From positions 1 to 12,026 of the forward strand of contig MU266837.1 in the NCBI GenBank assembly GCA_021014945.1: a stretch of 12,026 nt of DNA, in the 5' to 3' direction. Position numbers and translations under genes: made by a program. Positions 1 to 9,437 of the stretch are shown here, piece after piece. The stretch's first letter is position 1. Each line of letters begins with the position of its first letter. Below the pieces are notes generated by a model. It saw only the letters and a program-made list of their open reading frames with translations. It was not told the DNA's origin and did not search any database. The stretch is from Leucogyrophana mollusca (Eukaryota; Basidiomycota; Agaricomycetes; Boletales).

Positions 1-345
1 TTAGTCCGGAGCTACGGTACAGTTAGTAACGTAGCAATACTAAGTAAATATAAACTACTCACCTCAGCCGGTGCCCGGAGTTAGGCAGATAACGACTGAG
101 GTGCACTACAGTAAAATAGAGCTATATATAGGGCGGAGGTACCGCTCGCTTAGTACTATGGAGAACAGAGCACAATGGAGCAAAGCGACAATAGTGCTCC
201 GCACAATGGTACACTTACTCCGGACGGTCCGGAGTAGGAACGCAGCTCCTAACTCCGGAGTTGGTCGGACCATAACTCCTGAGCGTCGGAACGACTCGGA
301 GCTAATGGGTTTTGACACTCACCCAGTCAAGGCCTTGTCGAGAGA
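1..345. repeat. Dyad-rich non-coding block built on CTCCGGAG
   Basis: No convincing gene is seen here. The block is dense in short palindromes. Two 10-bp arms, TACTCCGGAC (216-225) and GTCCGGAGTA (227-236), are separated by one base. AACTCCGGAGTT (251-262) is a perfect 12-bp palindrome. GCTACGGTAC (11-20) pairs with GTAACGTAGC (26-35) with one mismatch. CACCTCAG (60-67) pairs with CTGAGGTG (96-103). TAGTACTA lies at 151-158. The core CCGGAG also occurs at 6-11 and 75-80. CGGAGCTA is directly repeated at 7-14 and 297-304, and GCACAATGG at 170-178 and 201-209. Clusters like this are typical of subterminal regions of DNA transposons or of MITE-like elements. I cannot assign it to a particular element. 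Confidence 0.55.
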
Positions 346-405
346 ATAAACTTCGAGAATTCGGACAAGATGTAGCAACAATACACGGTCCAGTGCTCAG
401 AACTG

Positions 406-849
406 TTACACTATATACATACTAAATAGTGGCCATAGGCAGACCGTGTAGAAGGAGGACAGTCGTTCCTTCCTAGTAAATATAATGAACGCTGTGCAGG
501 AGCCGGTGGAACGGGAGATGGCTTCGTTCTTGTCCCACCTTGCCCTGCAGCGGTTGGTGGCAGGCTTGCAGCTGGGCGTCAACGGGTTTGGGCACGGCGT
601 GGCTGCGCGGGTAGGTGCATGGGTGGGAGGAACGTTAGACTTACAGACGAATGTGTGGTTTAGATGTACGACTCCGCGGAGTGACTTGAGGACGAGACCG
701 TCGGGGACGTGCATATGTGTTTGTGCGACATGAAGGTGCAAGGTGAAACGTGCGTTGGTCGGACATACATGCACAAAGGTGAATGCAGCTGTGATGCTAC
801 CGCCAGATATTCCACTTGAAGCGCGTGCGAGCTGTCCTGGGATTTGCAT
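406..849 (-). other. Uncertain minus-strand coding remnant with a candidate intron
   Basis: A 147-codon open stretch runs on the minus strand without a recognisable domain. Inside it, a well-formed intron-like segment of 42 nt begins GTAAGT and ends CCGCGCAG (about 643 down to 602). It is a multiple of three, so the frame stays open either way. The translated sequence is not convincing as a folded protein: the last 40 residues are ordinary low-information sequence running into AT-rich DNA. It may be the decayed exon of a host gene or a chance open frame in GC-rich DNA. I do not assign a function. Confidence 0.2.
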
Positions 850-967
850 CCCCAGCGCCCGAGGTATTGAGACTATGTAGAATAGCCCGGGGAGTGTCGA
901 GAATGCTCAAAGGAGCTTGCAAATTAACGAGCACATTTGTATGTCGTTATGTATGCTGAGCAAGATG

Positions 968-1207
968 TCAGGCTCTAGGCACCGAGAGGTCTTGCGAAGG
1001 CAGTAGGGCTTCAGATGGGAGTGGCGGTGTGATTTGAGGGGTGGCCTTTGGGGACACCGTGACGGTGAGGCCATCAGCAAAAGTGTCAAAGCGCGACATG
1101 GCCCGATATGGTATGATTAAGTTCAACTTTCTGACAGTTCCAAATCTGGGCACAATGGACCCATATACGGTAGCCTCCCGAACGTCGTCATCAATGTAGT
1201 CGGTGCG
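968..1207 (-). pseudogene. Possible 3' exon of an unidentified gene (79 codons)
   Basis: An open minus-strand frame reads from 1207 to a TGA at 970-968. Its translation has protein-like composition, including VPRFGTVRKLNLIIPYRAMS followed by FDTFADGLTVTVSPKATP and a Pro-rich end. A stop codon lies directly before it (1210-1208), and no acceptor site gives an open join, so if it was an exon, its 5' connection is lost. An internal ATG (MSRFDTF) would give only about 46 codons. It lies about 180 bp downstream of the transposase stop and on the same strand. I do not recognise the family. Confidence 0.3.
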
Positions 1208-1383
1208 TCACTGCGGGCGGCGGGATATAATGGTCCACACGGATACAAGGCGGCGGTATAACGGCCTCCAGCACCATGCCATTACCAACCCGCCGTCTTA
1301 GCCCACCAATACCAGGCCAAATCACATACCAGACTACAAACTCGAGAAAGCCGCGCTCGTCGGCAGTTCATCGCGCGATACCA

Positions 1384-4300
1384 CTACAGCATGCCATACC
1401 CCTCCTCGTCCAGCACGTCGTCATCCAGCTCCTCGCCGTCTTGCGCTACCATGCGATCCGGATCCTCCTCGTATTCGTCGTCTTCCCCCGGGCCATCCGA
1501 CCCTTCTTCATCAGTCTGTCCCTCGAATTCGTTTTCTTCGTCTGAGCCGCCCTCCTGATGCTCGTCGTCGTCGTCGATGGCATGCGTGCTGTTGACCCTG
1601 TTGTTAACGTCGCCGCCAGCGCTGGCCGGTACTTGGTCATCCCTCTGTAGCATGGCGTCCCAATGCCGTGTTGCTTTGTGGCCGATTCCACCGCCACGGT
1701 ATCGCATGAACATATCACGGTCGACGAATCTATAGTACGGTGAGTGGATACAAATCTGGTGGATTGGCAGACTTACATGTTCACGTAGTAATACCACCAG
1801 TCTTTGTCGAATTCACTTTCCTGTCGTGCAAGCGAAGGTGAGAGAACCTCGTCCGTCTGTCCGTACGCAAACGCGGGGATAACATGAGCACCACGAATCA
1901 CTTGGTCGGGATCCAGAAAGCCAAACGCCTCCGAGGTGTCCCCTTGAAGGAAACCAATACGAGGAAGGCGTTTTGAGGCAAACCCAGTTCGGGTGCGTGT
2001 GTCCCGGCCGAACCACCGAACGAACAACACATCCATCTGATGGTCTTCAGACTCAGATGCCGAGGCGTCACCGGTATGCCGTGCCATGACGTGCAGTATT
2101 TTAATGACGCGGGCGTACCAATACGGGTGACCATTGTCATCCGTCTCATCTTCGTGGGCCAAGACCATAATATCAGCTCGGGTTCGTGGGTTGATGGAGT
2201 CCTGTTCACGGCGGAGATCGTAGGTAGTGTAATTGACACGCAGAACTTTGTGTTCGTAAAGTTTGTTACGCTTGATAATGACAGTGTCTCGCTGTTCGTC
2301 GGTAAAGTCGTGCTCGTCGCCATCGTATTGCATACCGAGAAGTCGAGCCAGTAGGTGGTCTTTCAGCCGAGGGATAAAATCCTACCACAAAGTCAGAAAC
2401 ACGAGTCCCAACGTCAAAACTAAAACTTACTACTATTGCAAGGTCGTCTCGATTTTGCCCAAGCCATTCTGTGAGATCGAAGCCGGTTGCATGAAACTGA
2501 GAGATGTGGTAGTGGACGGTAGGTGGTATGCGTTCCTGCTGACGTGGTGGCGGATCGGCTTCTTGTTCGTTCACACTTGCCAAGGCCTCACGACGCCGCA
2601 TGATCCTCTCAATCAAACGCTCACGCGCTTCTTGACGAGTGACTCCCGCAACAAACGTGTGGTTCTTGGCTGTTCTCGGATAGCGTCGCTTGACCCGTCG
2701 ATGCTGCAGCTCACCCTAACAGAAACCATCAGATCTGCGGGAATCAAGTTTAACGTAGTAGTACCTACCGTTTGTGTCGTGTAACTGTCAGTGGTCCCGA
2801 ATCGTCGAATAGTATTGGGGTAATCTCCGAGAGCGTGATACTTGTAAGTTTGCAAATTAAGTAACTTACGCTTTGGGGCGGGTGGGGGTGGTGCCTTTTC
2901 TTTACCGGCCTGCTTGGCGGATTTGGGTGGTGGGGCCAGCTTTTTGGATGTCAACGCGGCTGTTCTTCGACCGCGTGCCGCTGCCTCCTTGGGCAGTTCC
3001 TTGGTAAAGTAAGTTTCGCATGTCGTGTTCAAGAATTGGCGAACTGTTGAGCCGAGGACAACGGTCGCCGTGTCAAAGAAACCGAGAGTGTCGTCTGTGT
3101 GAAGCCGAAGTTTGGCATATGCGTGCCAGGCTGCCAGGTCAAAAAGCAAGTCGAGGATGGTGTTGTTGTGGGGGAATGGTAAGAGTCCCTCGAAGACGGG
3201 TATTGCACACTGGGGATCTCAAATGAGCATGATCACACTTAATCGAAGAGGCAGAGACTTACCTGGAGAAGATCCTCGAAGTCCCTAGCTGCAAGCTTGC
3301 TCATGGATGCCGCATTCTTGTGGAAACGACGAATGGTTCCTCGTCCGAATGTAGGAACTTTGCGGTATCTGGATGCTGCGCAATTAGGGACTGGACATTG
3401 AAGCGAACAAACGCAGTATTTACGCACCGTTTGTTGAGATCGGATATGGCATTGCCGCCGTGTGCCTGTAAGATTCGCATAAGATGCGTAAATATTGTTT
3501 TCCACACTCCAAGCTCGAATTCGTGGAGGAGATCAACAACAAGCATCTTGAACACGTTGAAACCGAACTCAAAAAGGCGGTCGGAGAAGGCATTCTGCGA
3601 GGGGACATAAGTTGCTGTTGAGGAAAAGGGGAGAGGGCTTACTCGGGTAGGTACAAAAGACGCATTTGGCTCACCCAATATATGTTTGATCCGATCGTTG
3701 TCGACAGCAACACCTTGGAATATAACTTGCCGTGCCAGTTCGACACGACGACGGCGATCACCAGTGTCAACCAGATGTGCTTTACGGACCTTCATGTCAG
3801 GTTTTGTGCCCATTTTTGGAGCGTCAACCTTTTTCACTGCGCATCGAGGGCATGGGCATTTGCCCAGGAACTTGACAGTCGCAATGAGAATCCTAGTTTA
3901 CAGAATCAGCCCGTGTAAAATCCCAAATGGTGAGCTCACTTTTCAGGGTAGTCGGCTGAGTATGAGAAAAAGCGAGGGAATACTCGCCGTATGACCCCGT
4001 CGCCACACCGGATGACAATACCGTGCCTGTACGCCTCCATAAAATCCTCGTCGAGAAGGAGTTTCCAGATTGCGTGGAAAAGCTCCCGTTTGCAATGAGT
4101 GTGGACGTCGCTTGTCCAACCCTCCCCGAAAACCGATACGTAGATGTCTTGAAGGTCATCCGGAAGCTGGTAAATTGATGAGCATTAGTCGATGACTCGC
4201 AGGAGAAAAGACGGTGGCTCACCGTCGGAATGTAAGCAACGTGGTGGCAAGCCAGAGATGTTGGCTTCCCGCGTGTATACTTTGATTGGTTTCCAAAGTA

Positions 4301-5749
4301 CAGGTAAAACGGCCAGAGCGACGCGTTCCCGAAACTAGTCAGATGCGTGGAATCTGACCACAGCATAAGAGATGCGACAACCCGTTCGAGATCATCGCCA
4401 GGTTCACGGGGGAGAGCATTGACCTCTGCGTATGCGTCGAGCATTTCGGGAGATGAGTATGCCTCGGAGAAGACTTTGACGGTTCGCGCCTCGGTGACTT
4501 GCCAGAACTGCTGGAAAGGCGTCATATGAAATGTATTTACGGCCTCATCCTGAAATGCGGAAGTGATGACATCGGTGAGGGAGCGGTGGTATACACCGTT
4601 AATCTCAACCTCGGGGGCACCCTCCTCATTCGCAAACGGCAACAGCCCTTTCGTCTTCTCCTTTGGCAAACGGATCTTCACTGACGACTCACGCCAACCG
4701 CTTTCTGTTCGGAATGGATTTGAAGCATCAGTAAGATATTTGTCGAGCAGCTTTTCTTCGCGTGTGTGACTGAAAGTCGCGAAGTCGTGGTGGTCGATGA
4801 TTGGGTCGGCCATGTGTGCAGCAAGGCGATCCAGTTCTGCGCCCGATTTATTGGTCGATCCTGTATAGTGCCATGCCATGAGCAGGCCCGCCGTGGGATT
4901 CGAGAACGCAGCAAAGAGGTCGTCGTTGTCGGGTTCTACGGCTAGCGGAAGGCCAAATAAGGCCTGAGCTTGCCTCGCATCTGGATCCCTGTCCGCTGCC
5001 AAGGCGGGTGCGTCACATACGCTGTCCAATGCGACGCCATCCGTGGGATTCAAAGTTGGGCGGGCAGCATACACGCGGTACAAGCCCATGAGATTGGGAT
5101 CTGTTTGCACGGTCGTGATAGGTCGTTCCTCGTTCAGCTGAGGCTCATGCTCGGGTTCAAGCACAGGTGGGTCGTCGTCGCTCTCCTCAGCGTCAACGTT
5201 AGCCGCTTGCGGGGCCTTTCTGCGCTCTTGGCGGCTCGTAAGTGGCATATGTGTAAGGTGTGTCGAGGTTCCTGGAAGGAAATCCGTGTAGCGCGCTGGA
5301 AATTTGATCGCGCGCCCCGAGCGAGCAGATACCGTAGGCGGCGCAACGGCGGGCACGACTGCGTGGGCAGACCCTGACGGCCCAGCACGCTGCTCTTGGT
5401 TGGGGGGGTAAGGCTGAATGGGTTCGTTAATGAAAAACTTCGAGTAATATTGAATACATACCTCACTGTCCTGCGTGTTGACATCATGCGTGCTATAGTC
5501 GATGTTATCTTGGTCAACTATGGCGGCGTCTTGCTCATCTTGCTCTTCATTGCGTCGAGCCCTCTTCGCATCCCGTTCCACCCTTCGCTGTTTCTTCTTG
5601 TCCGATTTCCGCTTGTTACTGAGACGGAGTGCAGTGTTAGCAGAGCGTTCACGAGCATCTTTGCACTTGACAAGATGCCCTGAAAGGCTCCTGTCTGTGG
5701 TGAATTGTCGTGAACAGCCAGGACACACTAGAACAACGTCTGTGTCCAT
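1384..5749 (-). CDS. Plavaka-type transposase, 10 exons, 1,301 aa, apparently intact
   Basis: Exons on the minus strand are 5749-5462, 5413-4223, 4166-3940, 3892-3643, 3594-3428, 3368-3263, 3209-2769, 2715-2431, 2381-1777 and 1729-1384. They total 3,906 nt, and all phases agree without a stop. The introns are 47-59 nt and GT-AG. The N-terminus has a zinc finger, C9-x2-C12-x12-H25-x3-C29. A basic region follows, then a conserved RSGR...PARYTDFLP motif. The catalytic core contains LWSDSTHL (Asp about 450), a CPCPRC cluster (581-586), DLLHEFELG (Asp about 673) and GELQHRR (Glu about 892), which are the likely DDE residues. From about 1,027 to 1,150 a beta-rich segment (HKVLRVNYTTYD ... FVRWFGR ... 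GFLDPDQVIRG) resembles BAH-like chromatin readers fused to such transposases. It is followed by FVDRDMFMRYRGGGIGHK and an acidic tail of about 70 residues. I chose ATG 5749 because an upstream in-frame ATG (5842) lies before the TATA box. The family call rests on motif recall, but the order and spacing of the motifs are distinctive. Confidence 0.9.
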
Positions 5750-5810
5750 GGCGTTGACCCGCAGGCGATTGTCCAGAGGGGGGACAGCCAAGCGCCAGGA
5801 TGCATAGATG

Positions 5811-5821
5811 CACTTATAGGG
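5811..5821 (-). promoter_or_regulatory. TATA box of the transposase gene
   Basis: The minus strand reads CCCTATAAGTG here. The TATA core lies about 65 nt upstream of the ATG at 5749, which leaves room for a short leader. It also argues against the longer open frame that begins at 5842. Confidence 0.5.
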
Positions 5822-5963
5822 CGGACGAGAGATGGGGATCATATCTTTGTGATTCGCATGCGGTACAGCACAAGAAGGCTACATATATGTACAACACTAG
5901 AACTTCGGGCCGACGCCCAATTAGCACATACCTAATAACACCAGGTCATATATGCATACGTAC

Positions 5964-6156
5964 CTCCAATTCCAGCGGGTGTGCATTCCTACTGATCAAT
6001 TTTGCGAGGGCTAGTCCCTGTTACCCTCACGTTGACGCATTCATCAACCATATTTGGAGCCAACCTCCCAGATCCTACCGGCTTGATCATCGGCAGGTCG
6101 ACGCCATAGACGCCGAGGTTGTACGCGCGGTAGTCGAATGCGGATTGCAGGACCGT
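5964..6156 (-). pseudogene. Fragment resembling the C-terminal part of a GMC-type oxidoreductase
   Basis: Two minus-strand exons can be read. The first (6156-6079) encodes TVLQSAFDYRAYNLGVYG then VDLPMIKP. The second (6017-5964) encodes GLALAKLISRNAHPLELE. They are joined by a 61-nt GT-AG intron (6078-6018) with matching phase. The pattern of an acidic residue then a Tyr motif, then a Val-Asp-Leu helix and an Ala/Leu-rich helix, resembles the C-terminal substrate-binding domain of glucose-methanol-choline oxidoreductases. This is pattern recognition without a search. Downstream of 5964 the frame soon stops after a sequence that no longer fits, close to the transposase promoter. There is no start, no FAD-binding region and no catalytic His region, so it is a relic. 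The family assignment is tentative. Confidence 0.4.
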
Positions 6157-6299
6157 CTGTTTCTGTTCGTGCCCCGCGATGTCAGACCATACCCAGACAC
6201 CACATGCCACAAACACAAAACACGCACCAAAATGCTCGCGTTTACCTCTACCAGCCCCGTCCCTCCCCCATCTATCCCGCCCTCCACCGCAGCGACGAC

Positions 6300-6561
6300 G
6301 TACGCAAGCAGCCGCCCAAGGGCCAAACGCGGTGGCGGAGAAGCTCACGTTGTAGGCGGGTGTGGGCAGGAGCAGCTGGAATTGGAGCTGGCCCGTCCTG
6401 GGCGCGGAGAGCGGCTGTGAGTGCGTGCAGGCGTGGGGATCGGGCGGGGACTTACGGGGGCTGCGCGAAGGGTATGCCTAGGGATTTCGAGACAGAACCG
6501 GCGGAGACGCCTGTGACCGTCGCGTCGTCGAGTCACCGTGGGTGCTGCCCCGAGACACCAG
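6300..6561 (-). pseudogene. N-terminal fragment of a type-B carboxylesterase with a frameshift
   Basis: The minus strand encodes GAAPTVT, then in a different frame LDDATVTGVSAGSVSKSLG followed by IPFAQPP. A 58-nt GT-AG intron (6455-6398) follows, then TGQLQFQLLLPTPAYNVSF and SATAFGP. This is the standard start of a secreted fungal carboxylesterase (Ala-Pro-Thr-Val after the signal peptide, GIPFAQPPTG, then the ATAFGP motif). Three things are missing: a signal peptide with a start, a continuous frame (about 2 nt appear to be lost near 6,530), and everything after residue 90, including the catalytic Ser region. A 34-nt GTAAGC...CTACAG intron-like segment (6595-6562) precedes it. Conservation of the splice site suggests the fragment derives from genomic DNA rather than from a processed transcript. 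Confidence 0.65.
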
Positions 6562-6599
6562 CTGTAGCGTGGATGTAGATAGAAAATAAGCTTACCTTG

Positions 6600-6859
6600 A
6601 GTGTGGTATAGGACGGAGTATAAAACTCCCAACGTTGTCTCTGCACACCACCGGCCTTGATCTTGTGTTCTTGCTCGAGTTCATGAATCCGATGTTTGTG
6701 TAGGCAATTCATGTGGGCGAGGGTGCTGGGACGACTGTGAGCGATGGTCGGTGTTTTCAATAAAGCCGTGGTGGATATAGATAGAAAAGTGGACTTTGGG
6801 ACTTCGTCAAAATCATAAAACGCGGTCACGTGGGCTGTATTTATCACATGTGGTGACAT
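6600..6859 (-). other. Unassigned sequence between relics and the DUF6698 promoter
   Basis: A minus-strand open frame runs through this stretch, with a hydrophilic segment (HRIHELEQEHKIKAGG) that could be part of a protein. I see no known domain and no clear start. An 18-bp sequence, GTGGATATAGATAGAAAA (6771-6788), recurs with one mismatch at 6569-6586. The right end holds the likely promoter of the plus-strand gene. Confidence 0.25.
6827..6852 (+). promoter_or_regulatory. Probable promoter of the DUF6698 gene: CACGTG, TATTTAT, CACATGTG
   Basis: A CACGTG E-box (6827-6832), a TATA-like TATTTAT (6838-6844) and a palindromic CACATGTG (6845-6852) lie within 26 bp. The TATA-like element is 65 bp upstream of ATG 6903 but only 20 bp upstream of ATG 6858. 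This favours the second ATG as the main start. The motifs are short and the binding factors are unknown. Confidence 0.35.
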
Positions 6860-6902
6860 GTCTTGCCTTCGAGGTTCCTGTAACCGCTACCACCATACAT
6901 CA

Positions 6903-8833
6903 ATGTCATCCCCAAGTTCCTCGTCGTCTACCAGTAATTCCTCCAGCAGTTCTATATCCACATCCAGCGTTAGTAGTACGAAGCACTCGAAAAGCACCGC
7001 CAAACGTGCTCGGAAATCGACAGAAGAACCGGCTGGCGTGGAGCCTATAGCAAAAAGACCGAGGTAGGTTTGCATACCAGCGAAAGACCGAACACGATGG
7101 CTGACAACATTTCCTCATCCACAGATCAGACACCGAGAATCACGCATTCATTAACGCCGCTCGGTGGATCCCCCGAGACATCGACCTATTTTGCAAACTC
7201 GACACCCTCTTCCAGTACGCGCCGCTATTGGAACAGCAGGCCACGGGTGACTGGAGTTCACCAGAAGAAGAGAAGAGTGCATTGGAGGTCCTCGACAAAC
7301 TGTACGTATACATCTTACAGCTATGTCAATTTGTGCTACTGATATCATGCATATATGCGTGTACTACAGTTCGACGAAGGTGAAAGAACGATACACCGAC
7401 AATTATAAAAGGATAATCGCGCTCGTACCTGCTCTCGGCAAGATGGTCGGCAATCCAAAGAAGCTCGACAAACTGAATGCAGTCCTCACGGAGGTAAGTC
7501 GATATATGCGCATTGATACCGCTCCCAACACTCTCCCAGATGCAGGCCGTCATCGGTGCCACTCGCGGCGAGGACATGTCCAGGCTCAAGGCCTATATCG
7601 GGTCTTACGCAGCGCCGGATCCAGCCATTGCAACCATCACTCCCCCCATCGTCACCGAAATCAAGGGGCGTACCAAACTGGGTACTAACCACCCACAGCT
7701 CGCTCAGCTTCTCTGTCCTGTGCAAAAACTCGCGCAGTTCCTTGAGGATCCAGTTGAGTAAGTGATCTAACAACGGTTTTGCTCACATACTCACTGACTT
7801 TTTGTATCAGGACACGAAAACAGCTCCAGAATGGTAGAATCGAGATGAGCGCCACGAAGTTCCCTTCGTTCATGTACGAAGGCAAAGTCCCCGGGGAGAG
7901 TTTCGATCCGACAGCAATTAAAAAAGGGTGGGCGCGCGGGTACCTTCCTATTCGCGCAAGTTTTCATTTTTCTCAAGCGCCGTGGGTTATCTGACATCTA
8001 TTAGGTTGCCAAACACGTTTATACTGGCCCCTCCTCGGCTCTCCGAGCAGAGCCTGGATCGAAGGGGACTCGCGCTTGCAACGCAAAGATCCACGGAATG
8101 ACAAAGGTGAAACCAGAGCACGTCGCATATTCCATGGTCCTAGTAAGTCCCACCGCTCATGACATCTGATTTTACTCATGCCCCCCAGGCTCGTGTCAAC
8201 ATCAGCTCCGCAGATACTTGGAATGAGGTTGACGGTGGATTTAAGTACCGTACATTTTACTACAACATTATCTCGACCCTCCGCGACAACCCAGACAAAG
8301 CGTGGGCCGAAGCAACACTCGCGTTTTGGAACAAGTAGGTAATTATTGCACGTTTGAACTTGAACTAAACCTCGACTGGTTTCAGGGAGATTTTCGGCGA
8401 CGAGAACGGTTTGGACAGCTCCTCCACGAGCACTTCCGCGGATGCCAGCGACTGCGACGACGACATGGCGCTCATGATGGCGCAATTCTCAGAAGAACCG
8501 ACAGACGCGCCAACGCCTAGCACTCCAACTCGCCGATCAACCTCCCCCGCACCCGCCAGCACTCCTGCTTCCCCCGTGCACACCTCCCCTCCAGCCACTC
8601 ACACACTCGCGGTCCCTCCGGCCGTCACTCCACCTCGCAAGAGTGTCACGGGTGCCAACCCGACCAGTCCGCTCACCCCCGATCCCCAATCCGATGCGGA
8701 AACGGCCACGAATACGATGCCGTCCCCGTCACTTAAAAAGAATGGCAAGAAAGCAAAATTGCCGGCAGGCCCAAAGCCGTCCAGCGTGGCCGGAGGTTCG
8801 AAGCGGAAGCGCAAAACGACGAAGAAGTATTAG
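6903..8833 (+). CDS. DUF6698-family protein, 8 exons, 518 aa
   Basis: Exons are 6903-7063, 7125-7301, 7370-7493, 7540-7757, 7811-7955, 8005-8142, 8189-8334 and 8386-8833. They total 1,557 nt in one open frame. The N-terminus is Ser-rich with basic clusters (KRARKS, AKRPR). The domain runs from about residue 58 to 375. It includes NHAFINAARWIPRDIDLF, MQAVIGATRGEDMSRLKAY, the LLCP motif in LAQLLCPVQKLAQFL, ATKFPSFMYEG, HVYTGPSSALRAEPGSKG and FWNKEIFG. This motif order matches the fungal family I know as DUF6698, found in many copies in mushroom genomes and of unknown function. The last 140 residues are Pro/Ser/Thr-rich and disordered-looking, and end in KRKRKTTKKY, a likely nuclear localisation signal. 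An in-frame ATG at 6858 would add 15 residues, but the TATA-like element argues for 6903. Intron 5 is GC-AG. Nothing is known of its activity; a nuclear role is an inference. Confidence 0.8.
7956..8004 (+). other. GC-AG intron in the DUF6698 gene
   Basis: The 49-nt intron starts GCAAGT and ends CTATTAG, with a CTGAC branch-point-like sequence shortly before the acceptor. No GT donor nearby keeps the frame. The GC donor joins KGWARGYLPIR to VAKHVYTGPSS in phase 0, and that join has the length and pattern expected of the family. Confidence 0.7.
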
Positions 8834-9437
8834 TATACTTCGCCGTAACGTTCGTCTCCATCCCGGATTCTTTGGCCACGTCCTCTCCCTCTGGCGTTTC
8901 ACTACCCCCCACGACTTGCTCTCGCTGTGAATACTCACCATTGCATCGTTTTTCTTGCGCTCTGCCATCTCGTTATGTTGCCGTCTGTCGCCCCAAATGC
9001 TCAACGTATGTTTATTTTTTTTTGCTCTCCACCCTTGTACTTGTTAGTATACTATGCAATGCCACAACTCGTCAACCATTACAAACGCTCGGGCTATTTG
9101 TATGTTAAGATCTCCGTGGTATGGCTTAGTATGGTATATCACAATGATGGGGTATTACCATGGGCATCGTGCTGGTATGACATTGTAAGGGCTATCTTGA
9201 CGACAGCGAGCCAGCACACCGATGACGACATGTCAACAAATGAGCTTCTTCGTATGTCAAGATAGATATTCCACCGGACCGTGGCCCGCGATACATCTGA
9301 TGGCGTATATATTACCTTACAAGGTACTGCCACGATTCCACACTTTTGCTGATGGCCTTGAAGACGTGTAGTGGTAGCGAAGCCGCCTCAAAGAAGTTGT
9401 GGTGACGGTGAGACCTCGAAGACACGGTGGCAGATAC

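Larger units (their letters stand above)
1384..5822 (-). mobile_element. Plavaka-type DNA transposon, minimal body (ends not found)
   Basis: The interval covers the transposase gene and its TATA box, which is the part that can be assigned to the element. Plavaka elements are cut-and-paste DDE transposons of basidiomycetes related to the CACTA/CMC and KDZ groups. Real termini must lie further out on both sides. I compared flanking sequence by eye for inverted repeats and target-site duplications and found none that I trust. The transposase coding sequence is intact when spliced, so the copy could be autonomous or recently active. Confidence 0.75.

Noticed and set aside
406..849. Resemblance of HMHVPDG in this frame to the C-terminal domain of Lon protease.
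   Set aside because: Only a few residues match and the expected conserved Ser/Lys catalytic motifs are absent.
1276..1545. Plus-strand open frame of 89 codons.
   Set aside because: It is antisense to the acidic tail of the transposase and has no independent coding signal.
2834..2870. GTAAGTTACTT...TTACAAG as a tenth intron in the transposase.
   Set aside because: Translated through, it gives KRKLLNLQTYKYHALGDYP, a conserved motif of the family, so it is exonic.
2613..3149. Separate minus-strand proteins predicted from individual open frames within 1384-5842.
   Set aside because: They are exons of one transposase gene; their ends are intron read-through sequence.
7064..7080. Early acceptor ACCAG at 7080 for the first DUF6698 intron.
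   Set aside because: The intron would be only 17 nt; the CCACAG acceptor at 7124 gives a normal 61-nt intron and the correct phase.
8927..9265. Plus-strand open frame of 112 codons after the DUF6698 gene.
   Set aside because: It has hydrophobic but low-information sequence, no domain and no splice context, and lies in what looks like a 3' flank.
104..9373. CACTACA at 104-110 and TGTAGTG at 9367-9373 as CACTA-type terminal inverted repeats enclosing both the transposase and the DUF6698 gene.
   Set aside because: Only 7 bases match, the inner sequence diverges at once, and the flanking triplets (GTG and GTA) do not form a target-site duplication. A 7-mer match is expected by chance at this distance.
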